Source: Artemia franciscana (lineage: Eukaryota; Arthropoda; Branchiopoda; Anostraca; Artemiidae). Taken from it: a stretch of DNA of 64,000 bases. Shown here one piece after another: positions 24,148-34,389 of this stretch (its first letter is position 1; the number at the start of each line of letters is the position of its first letter). The notes beneath the pieces were generated by a model that was not told the DNA's origin, did no database searches, and worked only from the letters and a program-made list of their open reading frames with translations. Location: the NCBI RefSeq assembly GCF_032884065.1, contig NC_088872.1, positions 35,374,917 to 35,438,916 of the forward strand, read 5' to 3'. A program made the translations under genes and the position numbers.

Positions 24148-24757
24148 GTAAGTGATTACGTTAATAATGTTGTTAATAATGTTAATAATGTTACGTCAAT
24201 AATTTTGTTGCTTTACTGGCTCTTTATTAAAATAATAATTCTAGATCTCCTTTTCTAATGTTTTCTGATTTCAAAGTCTGAACCGTATATTTTACAAAAT
24301 TAAAATCTATGTTCCAAATTCAGGAGATCCAAAACACAGAAAAAAGTTTTTTGGCTGTGACGCTCAAGTTTTTTGGCTGTGAGTTTTTTGGCTATTGTAA
24401 ACCAAATTTGTATGCTGTTTTCGGTGGCATAAACTGAATTCCAGTATTCCGAGCGAATTCAAAATTATTCAATTTTATGGCTTATATCTCCTTTTCCGTT
24501 GACGAAAAAAGAGACAAATACAAGGGCTCCATGTGATAGCTCAATAAAATAATCCTCTTCTGTCATTGTGAATTGCAACAAGACTAGATAAAAAAGAACA
24601 TTGCCCACTTATGGGTGTGTGTCCCTATTTATCTTCGTAACGGTACAAGAGGACAATTCTGACTTTATCGTTCGATTCCTCGTACTGGGTCTACCCAGTT
24701 CTCACGGTTGTGAGTTTACCCTCGTACTGAGTTGGCCTGAGCATACAAAACAAACAA

Positions 24758-24915
24758 TTCCAAAGTACGGCACAGCTGTAATCACGGATAAGGCACCGAA
24801 ATCTTTAGATAATTTTCTTTAATCTATAGTCTAATTTTCTCTTCAATCTAAAATTCTTAGATAATTAAAGATTTTGGTGTCTTATCTGTGATCGCAGTTG
24901 TGCTATACTTTGGAA
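24758..24915. repeat. Foldback of ~60-bp arms
   Basis: The left arm starts TTCCAAAGTACGGCACAGCT and the right arm ends in the reverse complement of a close variant (AGCTTCC-type pairing is replaced by transitions). Both arms include a GATAAG..CACC..AAATCTTTA series. Most mismatches between arms are transitions. The short centre is AT-rich. It has no coding capacity and looks like a small MITE or a fold-back duplication. No target duplication was found. Confidence 0.65.
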
Positions 24916-25957
24916 GTTCTATTAAGATATGGATTTTATTTATTTGTTTAGTCTTTTGTACTTTTATTTCTTTCTTTTGTTTGTGTTGTTCTTTGTCTAT
25001 TTCTATAGATGATTAACTAAGTTTTATTTCTTTTTTTGTCCCCGTTGATAAAGACTCTCGGATGTGGAGTTAAAATATTTGATTTTTTTTAAATTAGTGT
25101 TTTGTTGTTGCTTTTTTTTTTAGTACGGTTTTAGTATGCCTATCACAGCTTTATTTAAATTAAACCTTTTTCTCTTTTAAACGCTCTATTGTAAAACGAA
25201 AAGCGGTGTTGTCTAAGAAATTGTCTAAGAAATTATTTATGCTGGATTTTTTTTAAGAGGACTGCAATTTGAAGCAAAAACTAAATAAAATGCCTGTTCA
25301 TATTAAGGTACAGCCACAAAAATTGCCTACGAGCTCTTTTCCTCTGAACAGCTTGAACCTTAAAACCTTAGTCTCTGAGAAAATGGACCCCAATGCACAA
25401 GCAAAATTTTATTTTTGGGAGTGTAGACCCCCAAAACAATTGTTGCCCAAAATGGCCAAAATTTTTTTTATTAGCCTGAAATTTTCAAGGATCCTTGCCC
25501 AGACTGAGAGGAACTCACGTTTTTGTTTGGAAGGGCGAGGGTATTAGATTGCCCAATAAAGAGCTAAAAATACTGTTGTAATGATCAGTTTGTAAATGGC
25601 AACCAGTTAATCCGCGGGTCAAGAGAAACCTATTGTAAAAAATTGGCTATGGGACATAGTCCCCACAAAAGTGGGGCCCATAAAGGATCCGAAACTTTTC
25701 TGATTAGCTTAGGATTTACTTCCTTAATTCTTTGGACCAAGAGGAAACCAACCCACAATAACTATTAAAAAATAATTGGTTCACCGAAAAAGGCCAAAAA
25801 GGGGCAACAATTTCTTTTCTTTACAGATTGAGATTTAACTTCGCAAGTCCCAGGGACAAGTAGACCCTAATGTGTAAGAATAATTTTAGCATATACGAAC
25901 AAAGAAACCTCAGCAAAGATAAAAACTATTGGAAGCGTTACTTGTCTCTAACTAATA

Positions 25958-27660
25958 TTAAATAAAAAAACAAGTTTTTTTAACTGAAAGTAAGGAGCGA
26001 CATTAAAACTTAAAACGAACAGAAATTACTTCGTATATGAAAGAGGCTGCTTCCTCATAAACGCCCCGCTCTTTACGCTAAAGTTTGACTCTGTCTCTCA
26101 ATTCTTCTTTTTAAAACAGTCAAAAACTTTAGCGTAAAGAGCGGGGCGTTGATGAGGAAGCAGCCTCTTTCATATACGAAGTAATTTCTGTTCGTTTTAA
26201 GTTTTAATGTCACTTCTTACTTTCAGTTAAAAAAACTTGTTTTTTTCATTTAATTTCTGAACGTTTTTGAATCAATGCATGTTTTGATTTTGGCTCTCCG
26301 CAGAGGAATAATTAAAACGAAATTTGCATTTTTTTTTTTTTGGCTAAATGGCTTTCTCATAATTTTGATCGAATGATTTTGAGATAAAAAGAGCGGGGGA
26401 GGAAGCCTAGTTGCCCTCCGATTTTTTGGTTAATTAAAAAGGCAACTAGAACTTTTAATTTTTTACGAATATTTTTATCAGTAAAAGATTTACGTAACTT
26501 ATAAATTAGCTTACGTAAAGAACTTTTGTATTCTCATATTTTTATTACATATATGAGGGGGTTCGCCCCCTTGTCAGATCCTCGCTCTTTACACTAAAGC
26601 TTAAATTTTGTCCCAATTCATTAAGAATGACCCCAGAATCACAAAAGCCGTAGAATAAATAGTTGAAATTACTAAAAATACTTTAACGTAAAGAGCGAGG
26701 TATTAGGAGGAGGTGATCCCCTCAAATGGGTAATAATTTCTGTTTGTTTTAAGTTTTAATGCTGTTCCTTACTTCCAGCTGAAAGAACTTTTTCATATTT
26801 ATTTTTTCATTGTGTTTTTAAATAATGCTAGTAAATCCTGCGCTTCCTTCATGGAGATTTTCTTCCCCCATGACAAATTATCGATGGAAAGTTCCCCCAG
26901 CATATCTTTCTCTTCTCAACCCCTCCCCCAACCAAAAAAATCCTCCTGAAAACACCTGTACACTTCCCAATAACCAAAACTATATGTAAGCATTGGTCAA
27001 AGTTTGTAATTTGTTGCCCCTCCCATGGGGACTGTGGGGGAGTAAGTCGTCCCCAAAGACGTAGTTATAAAGTTTTTCGACTACGCTGAATAAAATGGCT
27101 ATCTCAGAATTTTGATCCGTTGACTTTGGTAAAATAATTAGCGTGGGAGGGGGCCTAGGTGCCCTCCAATTTTTTAGTCACTTTAAAAGGGCACTAGAAC
27201 TTTTCATTTCCGTTAGAATGAGCCCTCTTGCAACATTCTAGGACAACTGGGTCGATACGATCACCCCTGGGGAAAAAAAAAACAAACAAAAAAACAAATA
27301 AACACGCATCCGTGATCTGCCTTCTGGCAAGAAATACAAAATTCCACATTTTTGTAGATAGGAGCTTGAAACTTCTACAATAGGGTTCTCTGATACGCTG
27401 AATCTGATAGTGTGATTTTCGTTAAGATTCTATGACTTCTAGGGGGCGTTTCCCCCTATTTTCTAAAATAACGCAAATTTTCTCAGGCTCGTAACTTTTG
27501 ATGGGTAAGACTAAACTTGATGAAACTTATATATTTAAAGTCAGCATTGAAATGCGATTCTTTTGATGTAGGTATTGGTATCAAAATTCCATTTTTTAGA
27601 GTTTTGGTTACTATTGAGCCGGGTCGCTCCTTACTACAGTTCGTTACCACGAACTGTTTG
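25958..27660 (+). repeat. Palindromic repeat family, copy F (full-length reference)
   Basis: This 1.70-kb copy shows the family plan clearly. The 5' flank is TTAAATAAAAAAACAAG, followed by AACTGAAAGTAAGGAGCGAC. A first palindrome has arms about 25964-26088 and 26122-26247 that differ at very few positions. A unique segment with a poly-T stretch follows, then a second, weaker palindrome (about 26540-26800). The conserved 3' half ends GTCGCTCCTTACTACAGTTC and the hairpin CAGTTCGTTACCACGAACTG, then TTTGA. The 5' and 3' AGTAAGGAGCGAC motifs are inverted relative to each other, so the element has subterminal inverted repeats plus a 3' hairpin. It has no open frame of note. The small frames near the 3' end are translations of conserved non-coding sequence. 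Confidence 0.9.
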
Positions 27661-27716
27661 ATTACTGTCATGGTTGTAAAAACCTATTGCACAAAAATCG
27701 TCGTTCTTATTACGTG

Positions 27717-29450
27717 ATTAAATAAAAAAAAACTAATTTTTTTAGCTGAAAGTAAGGAGCGACATTAAAACTTAAAACGAACAGAAATTACTCCGTATAT
27801 GAAATGGGTTGTCCCCTCCGCAATCCCTCGCTCTTTACGCTAAAGCTTTTAGTTGTTTTAAAAAGTAGAATTGTGGCAAAAAGTCAAACTTTAGCGTAAA
27901 GAGCGAGGGATTGCGGAGGGGACAAGCCATTTCATATACGGAGTAATTTCTGTTCGTTTTAAGTTTTAATGTCGCTCCTTACTTTCAGCTAAAAAAATTA
28001 GTTTTTTTTATTTTATTTCTGAACGTTTTTGAATTAATGCGTGTTTGGTTTTCGCTCTCCGCACATAAATTATTAAAATGAAATTTGCATATTAATTCCT
28101 TTTTTGGCTAAATGGCTTTCTCTTAGTTTTGATCAGACGATTTTGAGAAATAAGGGGTGAGGAGGGAGGCCTAGTTGCCCTGTAATTTTTTGGTTACTTA
28201 AAAAGGCAACTAGAACTTTTAATTTTAACGAACGTTTTTATTAGTAAAAAATATGCGTAACTTAAGAATTAACTTACGTAACAAACTTTCATAACCTTAT
28301 ATTTTTATTATGTATACGAGGGGGTTTTTACCCTCGTTAATACCTCGCTCTTTACACTAAATCGTAATTTTTGTCCCAATTCTTTAAGAATGACCCCTGA
28401 ATCAGAAAGGCCGTAGAATAAATAGTTGAAATTACTAAAAATACTTTAGCATAAAGAGCAAGGTATTTATCTCCTCCTAAATACCTCGCTCTTTATGCTA
28501 AAGTATTTTTAGAACCCCTCATATGCGTAATAATCTCTGTTCGTTTAAAGTTTCAATGCTACTTCTTCCTTTCATTTGAAAAAACGTTTTCATGTTTATT
28601 TTTCATTGTTTTCTTATAGTAATGCTAAAGAATCCTGCGCCCTTTTCATTGAATTTTTCTTCCCCCATGACAGATTCCTCCAAGGAAAGATCCTCCAACA
28701 TAGCCCCCTCTCCTCAGCCCCACCCCCAAACAAAATAAAATCCCCCTGAAAACGTCTGTACACTTCCCAATAACCATTACTATATGTAAACACTGGTCAA
28801 AGTTTGTAACTTGCAGCCCCTCCCCCAGGGATTGTGGGGGAGTAAGTCATCCCCAAAGACATAGTTATTATGGTTTTCGACTATGCTGAACAAAATGGCT
28901 ATCTCAAAATTTTGATCCATTGACTTTGGGAAAAATGAGCGTGGGAGGGGGCCTAGATGCCCTCCAATTTTTTTGGTCACTTAAAAAGGGCACTAGAACT
29001 TTTCATTTCCGTTAGAATGAGCCCTCTTGTGACATTCTAGGACCACTTGGTCGATACGATGACCCCTAGGAAAAAAAAAATAAACAAATAAACACGCACC
29101 CGTGATTTGTCTTCTGGCAAAAAATACAAAATTCCACATTTTTGTAGATAGGAGCTTGAAACTTCTACAGTATGGTTCTCTGATACGCTAAATTTGATGG
29201 TGTCATTTTCGTTAAGATCCTACAACTTTTAAGGAGTGTTTCCCCCTATTTTCCTAAATAAGGCAAATTTTCTCAGGCTCGTAACTTTTGATGGGTAAGA
29301 CTAAACTTGATGAAACTTATATATTTAAAATCAGCATTAAAATGTGATTCTTTTGATGTAGCTATTGATATCAAAATTCAATTTTTTAGAGTTTTGGTTA
29401 CTATTGAGCCGGGTCGCTCCTTACTACAGTTCGTTACCACGAACTGTTTG
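27717..29450 (+). repeat. Palindromic repeat family, copy G (full length)
   Basis: It has the same plan and orientation as copy F, which ends only 57 bp before. The first palindrome has arms about 27723-27848 and 27882-28008. It shares private differences on both arms (for example CCCTCCGCAATCCCTCG and its complement) that copy F lacks. The second palindrome region carries an extra 35-bp inverted duplication at 28435-28512. The 3' end is CAGTTCGTTACCACGAACTG at about 29427-29446. Confidence 0.9.
28435..28512. repeat. 35-bp inverted duplication with 8-nt loop inside copy G
   Basis: The left arm 28435-28469 and right arm 28478-28512 are reverse complements with one mismatch in 35 bp. The loop is TCTCCTCC. 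Copies E and F have only one arm here and continue directly into the AACCCCTCATATG-type sequence. The arrangement is what a replication template switch across a short palindrome produces. Confidence 0.85.
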
Positions 29451-29822
29451 ACAATTTCAAGATACTTGTGTTTGTAAAAATACGTAATTTGAGCAGGGCT
29501 AATTTTTAGACCATCGTCAGTAAAATTTATAGATACAGTAGTTACGAATTAATTGTTGTTTCAAAACCAAAGTTTATATTTTTTTTTGTATCTTTTTATA
29601 GTCCCATTTTAATTGGTATGAAAATAAGAGTTGACAATTAAGCTTTATTAAAAGCAGCACTTGCATCACTTCATGACGTTACATTTTACCCTAGCATATA
29701 GGGTAACTGGTTTTAAGATTTTTTAAAAAGTTATTTCTTTGTTATAGCCTATTAATTTTACTAATTCTTGGTAGAAAAAAGAGAAGAAAACAACCTAATA
29801 GGTTGTTGATTAGGTTGTTGAA

Positions 29823-29854
29823 ATTTACCTATTACCCCCTCGTAATAGGTAAAT
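29823..29854. repeat. Perfect 13-bp stem hairpin
   Basis: ATTTACCTATTAC at 29823-29835 and its exact reverse complement at 29842-29854 enclose the loop CCCCTC. Just upstream lies another small inverted repeat, CAACCTAATAGGTTG. The hairpin lies in intron 2 and has no known role. Confidence 0.7.
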
Positions 29855-30178
29855 GTTGTTAGCGTAGCGTCCAGCTTACAAGAATCTTCATACCTTTAAA
29901 AATTTTAGATGTAAAAAGAACGAGAATCTAAATTCTGCATGATTGGTTTCCTGTTTAGAAACTTAAGCCTTCAAACTAACGGAGGGTTTTGTCCCAAGTT
30001 TTTTTTTTGAAAATAGTATTTATTTTTTTGTCCCTGCATTGAACTTGTGAATTTGATTTAGATTTAGCAACATTACTTTACAGCACTATGTTTTTTCTGT
30101 CCGTTTATTTTAAGTCCCGAAGCACCTAAAATAGAAAATTGAAAATTTGCGCATGTTGTATGCGTATATGTGGTCACA

Positions 30179-30296
30179 GGTGCCAATTAGGGGACAGTGG
30201 GGGTGCCCTAGACCTTGAAAATATCTTTTTTGTTCCTGTATACAAAAAGTGAAAAAAACCATACCCCTCCCCCTAAATGCTTGTGACTTGGCGCTG
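30179..30296. mobile_element. Possible hAT-type MITE, 118 bp
   Basis: It begins CAGGTGCCAATTAGGGG and ends CTTGGCGCTG, giving a short imperfect inverted terminal repeat of the hAT style. The inside is CT-rich near the right end. No clear target duplication flanks it, so this is a weak call. Confidence 0.3.
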
Positions 30297-30499
30297 ATTC
30301 TTAGCTAAAGGTAGCTAAAATCAGGACTAGGAAAACTTATAATATAGACTAATATGTTTCTCTCCAAACTAAACGACGCAGGGGGTCTTTCCGTGTTTTA
30401 TTGGTATCTGGAAGAAAGGTGTCCAGGTACACCTCAGACATTTTTGATTGGCACCATAGTAATGCAGAATAATTAATAGCTTTTCTTCGAATTTTTCAG

Positions 30500-30662
30500 C
30501 CTGTGGAGTGACAAGAAGAGAGCAAAGAATTGTTGGAGGAACTCCCACTATAGTTTTTGCTTTTCCATGGATGGCTGGTCTTTTATACAAAGGGAATCTG
30601 TATTGTGGTGGAGCTTTAATCAACGATAGATATGTTCTTACAGCAGCACATTGTGTTGATGG
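30500..30662 (+). CDS. Serine protease exon 3: activation site and catalytic His
   Basis: After the acceptor TTTTTCAG the frame reads (C)C then CGVTRREQRIVGGTPTIVFA and on through FPWMAGLL, YCGGALIND and VLTAAHC. The zymogen is activated by cleavage between Arg50 and Ile51 (R|IVGG) of the assembled protein. Cys42 is in the position of chymotrypsin Cys1, which ties the light chain to the Cys122 equivalent in exon 4. YCGG and TAAHC give the Cys42-Cys58 pair (chymotrypsin numbers), and His91 is the catalytic His57. The exon ends GG|GTAATA in phase 2. Frame, motifs and both splice sites agree, so this is one of the best supported parts of the window. MEROPS family S1A. Confidence 0.95.
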
Positions 30663-31483
30663 GTAATACATACATAGATATTCTTTGTTGATGTTGTTGT
30701 GCTATCTTACTTCTCTTAATAATATTTCAACTGCAGATTTTCAAAGTAATTTTGTTGCTGGAACAGGCTTATTGTTCAACTTAAAACGTCAATTTTCACC
30801 GTTCTTGGCTACTTTTAGGGTATAATTTTAAACCAAATTGAATTCATGGGCACTGGAAAGGGATAGCCTGGGGTAATCAAGCCTCCGCCCTTGGAAACAA
30901 GAACACATTTAAAAGGATGCATGAAAATGAGAAATATTCCCATTTAAATCTTTACAAAAACAAAGCTCCCAATAGCACTTGCCCCCCTTCCCTGGGGAAG
31001 CTTCCTGGAATAACTCATGACCGCATTTAAACAACACAAATTCAATAGAGCCTCGTAAATAAGCAAACAACAGAACATTTTAATTTAGACTATGAGTAGC
31101 TACAAAGTTTTAAACCTCTTTAGCTACATTGCACCCCAATTAAACGCAAATTTGTCTATGATACTTTAATCCGACCTAGCTACAACTGCAGCTTATCCTA
31201 TTACATAGGGATTGGAGTTCGAAGTTACTGAAAAAATTGTTTATCCGCTATAATTTTCGAATTACACTTAAATTCTTGGTCATAATGACAAAATGGGTGA
31301 TTAAAACAAAGACCGTGTGTTAAGGCACATATGCAGAATGTTTTAGTGAGAGGGGGCCTGATTATGTTTTTTTATTTTAATCTGGATACCAAGTACTAAA
31401 AAGTTCATGAAACTTTTGGATTTTAAGGGGACAATCCTTGAGTCTCTCCCCTTCTGTGTACGTGCCTGATGTCTGATATTTAC

Positions 31484-32166
31484 TTTATTAATAAACAGAA
31501 TTATAAACAACAAAGAGAGATAAAACTCTACAAAAAAAACCTCAAACGAGACGACGGCCAGTAGAGACGAACGACTAAAACAACGCGGATATTTCGCCTG
31601 TATCCAAACAAGGCGTCCTCAGCACAAGATAAAAAGAAAACTAAACTAAAACAAATAAAAACCACCACCAATAATAATAAATACAATTGTCGCTACTTAT
31701 CCACGTAGGGAAAAGAAGCTATTCGAGTTACTTCAATGAGAATCAAAGAGCAACTGAGGAAAAATTATGAAAATTGAAACGTAGTTAACTAAAATTTTTA
31801 ACTAAAAAGTAACTAAAAATTGTAACTAAGTAACTAAAAGTAACTAAAAAGTAACTAAAAAATTTTAACTAAACATTGTTAACTAAAAAGTTAACTAAAT
31901 TTTTTCCTCAGTTGCTCTTTGATTCTCATTTGTTTTTATCTGTATATTGGTGGTACTTATTTGTTTTTGGCTTAGTTTTTTTTTTATCTTGTGCTGAGTA
32001 CGCCTGGTTTGGATACAGGTGAAATATCCGTGTTGTTTTAGTCTTTCCTCTCTACTGGCCGTCGTCTCGTTTGAGGTTTTTTTTTGTAGTTTTATCTCTC
32101 TTTGTTGTTTATTGTCATGTCTGGCCAGTTCGGCTTAAGAACTTTTATTAATAAACAGAATTATAA
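31484..32166. mobile_element. Long inverted repeat flanked by 23-bp direct repeats
   Basis: A perfect 23-bp direct repeat (TTTATTAATAAACAG then AATTATAA) lies at 31484-31506 and 32144-32166. Between the copies, the left arm (31507 to about 31768) and right arm (about 31900-32113) are inverted. Both contain GGCCGTCGTCTCGTTTGAGG and GAAATATCC with TGTTGTTTTAG. The loop (about 31770-31898) is a run of AACTAAAA-like units. The direct repeats look like a target duplication, although 23 bp is long for one. A single-arm relative of this family brackets the insertion at 42.4-44.9 kb. No coding capacity. Confidence 0.7.
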
Positions 32167-32339
32167 CTCTTTACATTTTACATCTACTGCACTGATGGAT
32201 AAACATACGTTTTTGTTGGCATGCAGTGGTAAGATTTAACCATTTTTTAAACACACCAAAAAATAGTATAATAAATAATTAACAAAAAAGAAAAAAACAT
32301 ACCACAAAAAAACACAAAACAAAAAAGATCCATCGTCTT

Positions 32340-32760
32340 CACATTATCCCCTTCAAGACAAATATATACCTTCCGACAACCCTACTCCCTCACTACCACC
32401 CATCTACCCACTCCTCCCTACCACCTCCTATCTCCTCTCAAATAAATATAATTTCAATCATTCTTTATTAAATATTCTTTTAAATTTCTCTTAAACTCTA
32501 GAAGATGCTCACCCGCCCTGATACTCACTGATAGAGAATTCCAGACTGTAGTTCCAAGAAACTGCAATCGAAATCCTGATCTTGGGCTACTCCTTAGCTC
32601 AATCACCAATTTATGACTATACGTCATATCATATTCATGAATATCACTAGTATAACGGTAAGTGTCACGAAAAACACTTGGGACTAAATTATGCACGCAC
32701 TGGAAAACAAAAACTGCTGCTTGATGATCCCACAGTTGGCCCACGTTAAACAAATTTAAA
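32340..32760 (-). mobile_element. LINE 3' fragment (C-terminal end of ORF2), minus
   Basis: On the minus strand a 99-codon frame (32753-32454) reads like the extreme C-terminus of a LINE reverse transcriptase protein. It has a YDMTYSHKL segment, RSSPRSGFRLQFLGTTVWNS, then FKRNLKEYLI and a stop. The pattern 'LG..VWNSL......L..FKR.LK.YL' is typical of many non-LTR elements. The following sequence (towards 32340) would be its 3'UTR, rich in G-rich GTGGTAGGG units. The copy is severely 5'-truncated, and the clade cannot be told. Confidence 0.7.
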
Positions 32761-33429
32761 GACTTAAAAAAGCACTTGTGTCATTCGTATCCTTAATATA
32801 ATTGCCTGCTTGCACATATAAGATATTGCATGAGAGAAAGAGAAGATTTCCAAATAGAAAAACAGTTTGAATAAATAATGAAATAAGGTGGTAAGATTGT
32901 TTGTTATTCCTGTGAAAAAGTTCGACTAGCACAAAAGCTTAATTTCTTGTGTACTCTAAATAGCTATGGAACACATAGACTAGTATAGTACTGCTAACGA
33001 GCATTCTTCTTGTCATAAAATCCAGCAAGAATACTTGTAAAATAAAAAAAAGAATAAAATAATTAAAACAAAAACAATTAGGTTATGCGAACAAAAGATA
33101 GAGAGCTAGAACTTTGCAAAATTAACATTAAAATTATAAGGTAAAAAGGGAGTAAGGGGGGGTGGTTGGTGAGGAGATTCACTGATTGATTCTGTCAACT
33201 GTGTACGTTGTAAGGGATAAAAGTTTTTCTACATTCAGCGGGAACTTTTATTGGGGCAGGAAGGGGAATTATTGTTGAAGCAGAACGCGGGAGGTGGGTC
33301 GAAGAGGTGAATATTGACTAGGGAAAAGAGGAGTTGTCCGAGGGTTATGAAGGGTATTGTTAGCGAAACGCAGGGAAGATAAGGTTGGATTAGTTTCTCT
33401 TATCCAATCCCTGTATTTGTTTTTTCCAT

Positions 33430-33465
33430 AGACAAGAAGTATGTCATATTACATGCTTCTTGTCT
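33430..33465. repeat. 14-bp stem hairpin
   Basis: AGACAAGAAGTATG pairs with CATGCTTCTTGTCT around the loop TCATATTA, with a single wobble position. It lies in intron 3, and no function is evident. Confidence 0.55.
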
Positions 33466-33779
33466 TTGTTTTTTTTTTACAAGTGGAGGGAATGTTTAGA
33501 CAGTGCAAATCCCATTAAGGGCTAATGCTCATTTCACGAGGTAACAAATCTCAATTCAAGCATTTGTGCTGAATAGAAGACTCGAAATAAGAAACAACAT
33601 ATTGTGTAAGCACTTAAAGAATGGGTGCGATGAAACACATTACCAGAATACACAATTAGTTTATAATCAAACAGAAAGCCTGCCAAAACGGTGAAAACTT
33701 CTTTATTTGTTCTTGGCAAACTTTCATTGAATAAATTAGTTTTGGTGACCTTGAGTACTGTTTTACCTTAGGCTTTAGA

Positions 33780-34017
33780 GCGTCCTCTCTTTGCCGAACA
33801 AACAAATGTCGTATTATTCTACCTAATTTGTTTACCTCACTTTACCTTACTTTTACCTTGCTTTTACCTTACTTTATATTGCGTCCTCTCATTGCTGAAC
33901 AAACAAATTTCGTATTATTCTACCTAATTTGTTTACCTCATTTTACATTGCTTTTACCTTAACTTTACCTTACTTTACATTGCGTCCTCTCATTGCTGAA
34001 CAAACAAATTTCGTATT
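33780..34017 (+). repeat. 101-bp tandem repeat, 2.4 units
   Basis: GCGTCCTCTC motifs begin at 33780, 33881 and 33982, exactly 101 bp apart. Each is followed by TTGCYGAACAAACAAAT and TCGTATTATTCTACC. Inside each unit a TTTTACCTTAC motif is itself repeated. The units are nearly identical, so the duplication is recent. Confidence 0.9.
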
Positions 34018-34389
34018 AGAAAGTAGCTCTCAAGATTCAACGAAAAAAAAAATCACCAACAGAACATATAAATAGTAGAAAGTAAAAATTAGAAATAACA
34101 TGTAGAGTGCTACAAAATTGAAATGTCAGAACGAAAATTTGACAAGAAAAAAAACTGCTTCTATTTTGATACCAAGATACAATAAATGACAGCACACCTT
34201 TACATAATCGTCTTGCATCAAGGAAGAACAGCAAAAAAAAAACAAAAAAAAAATAAATAAAAACATCCACCAGAAGCCCTATAAGGACAGAGTGTCCAAC
34301 ATTAGCAACAGTAATCATATGTGTCTTAGTAATATACCTTAGATTAGTAAGTGTGAATATCGGATTGATCAAATTAAAAACAATATGGA

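Larger units (their letters stand above)
24148..30499 (+). other. Intron 2 of the protease gene (6.35 kb)
   Basis: It runs from GTAAGTGATTACG to TTCGAATTTTTCAG. It contains a TTAATAATG-rich low-complexity patch just after the donor, a small foldback at 24758-24915 and two full copies of the palindromic repeat. At 25.2-25.9 and 29.5-30.5 kb I see only AT-rich sequence with weak internal similarities. Confidence 0.75.

Noticed and set aside
27483-27717. Overlapping frames at the 3' end of the palindromic repeats (also at 19.5 and 22.9 kb)
   Set aside because: The same frame recurs in each repeat copy, but only 60-70 codons long and with frame differences between copies. It reflects shared non-coding sequence.
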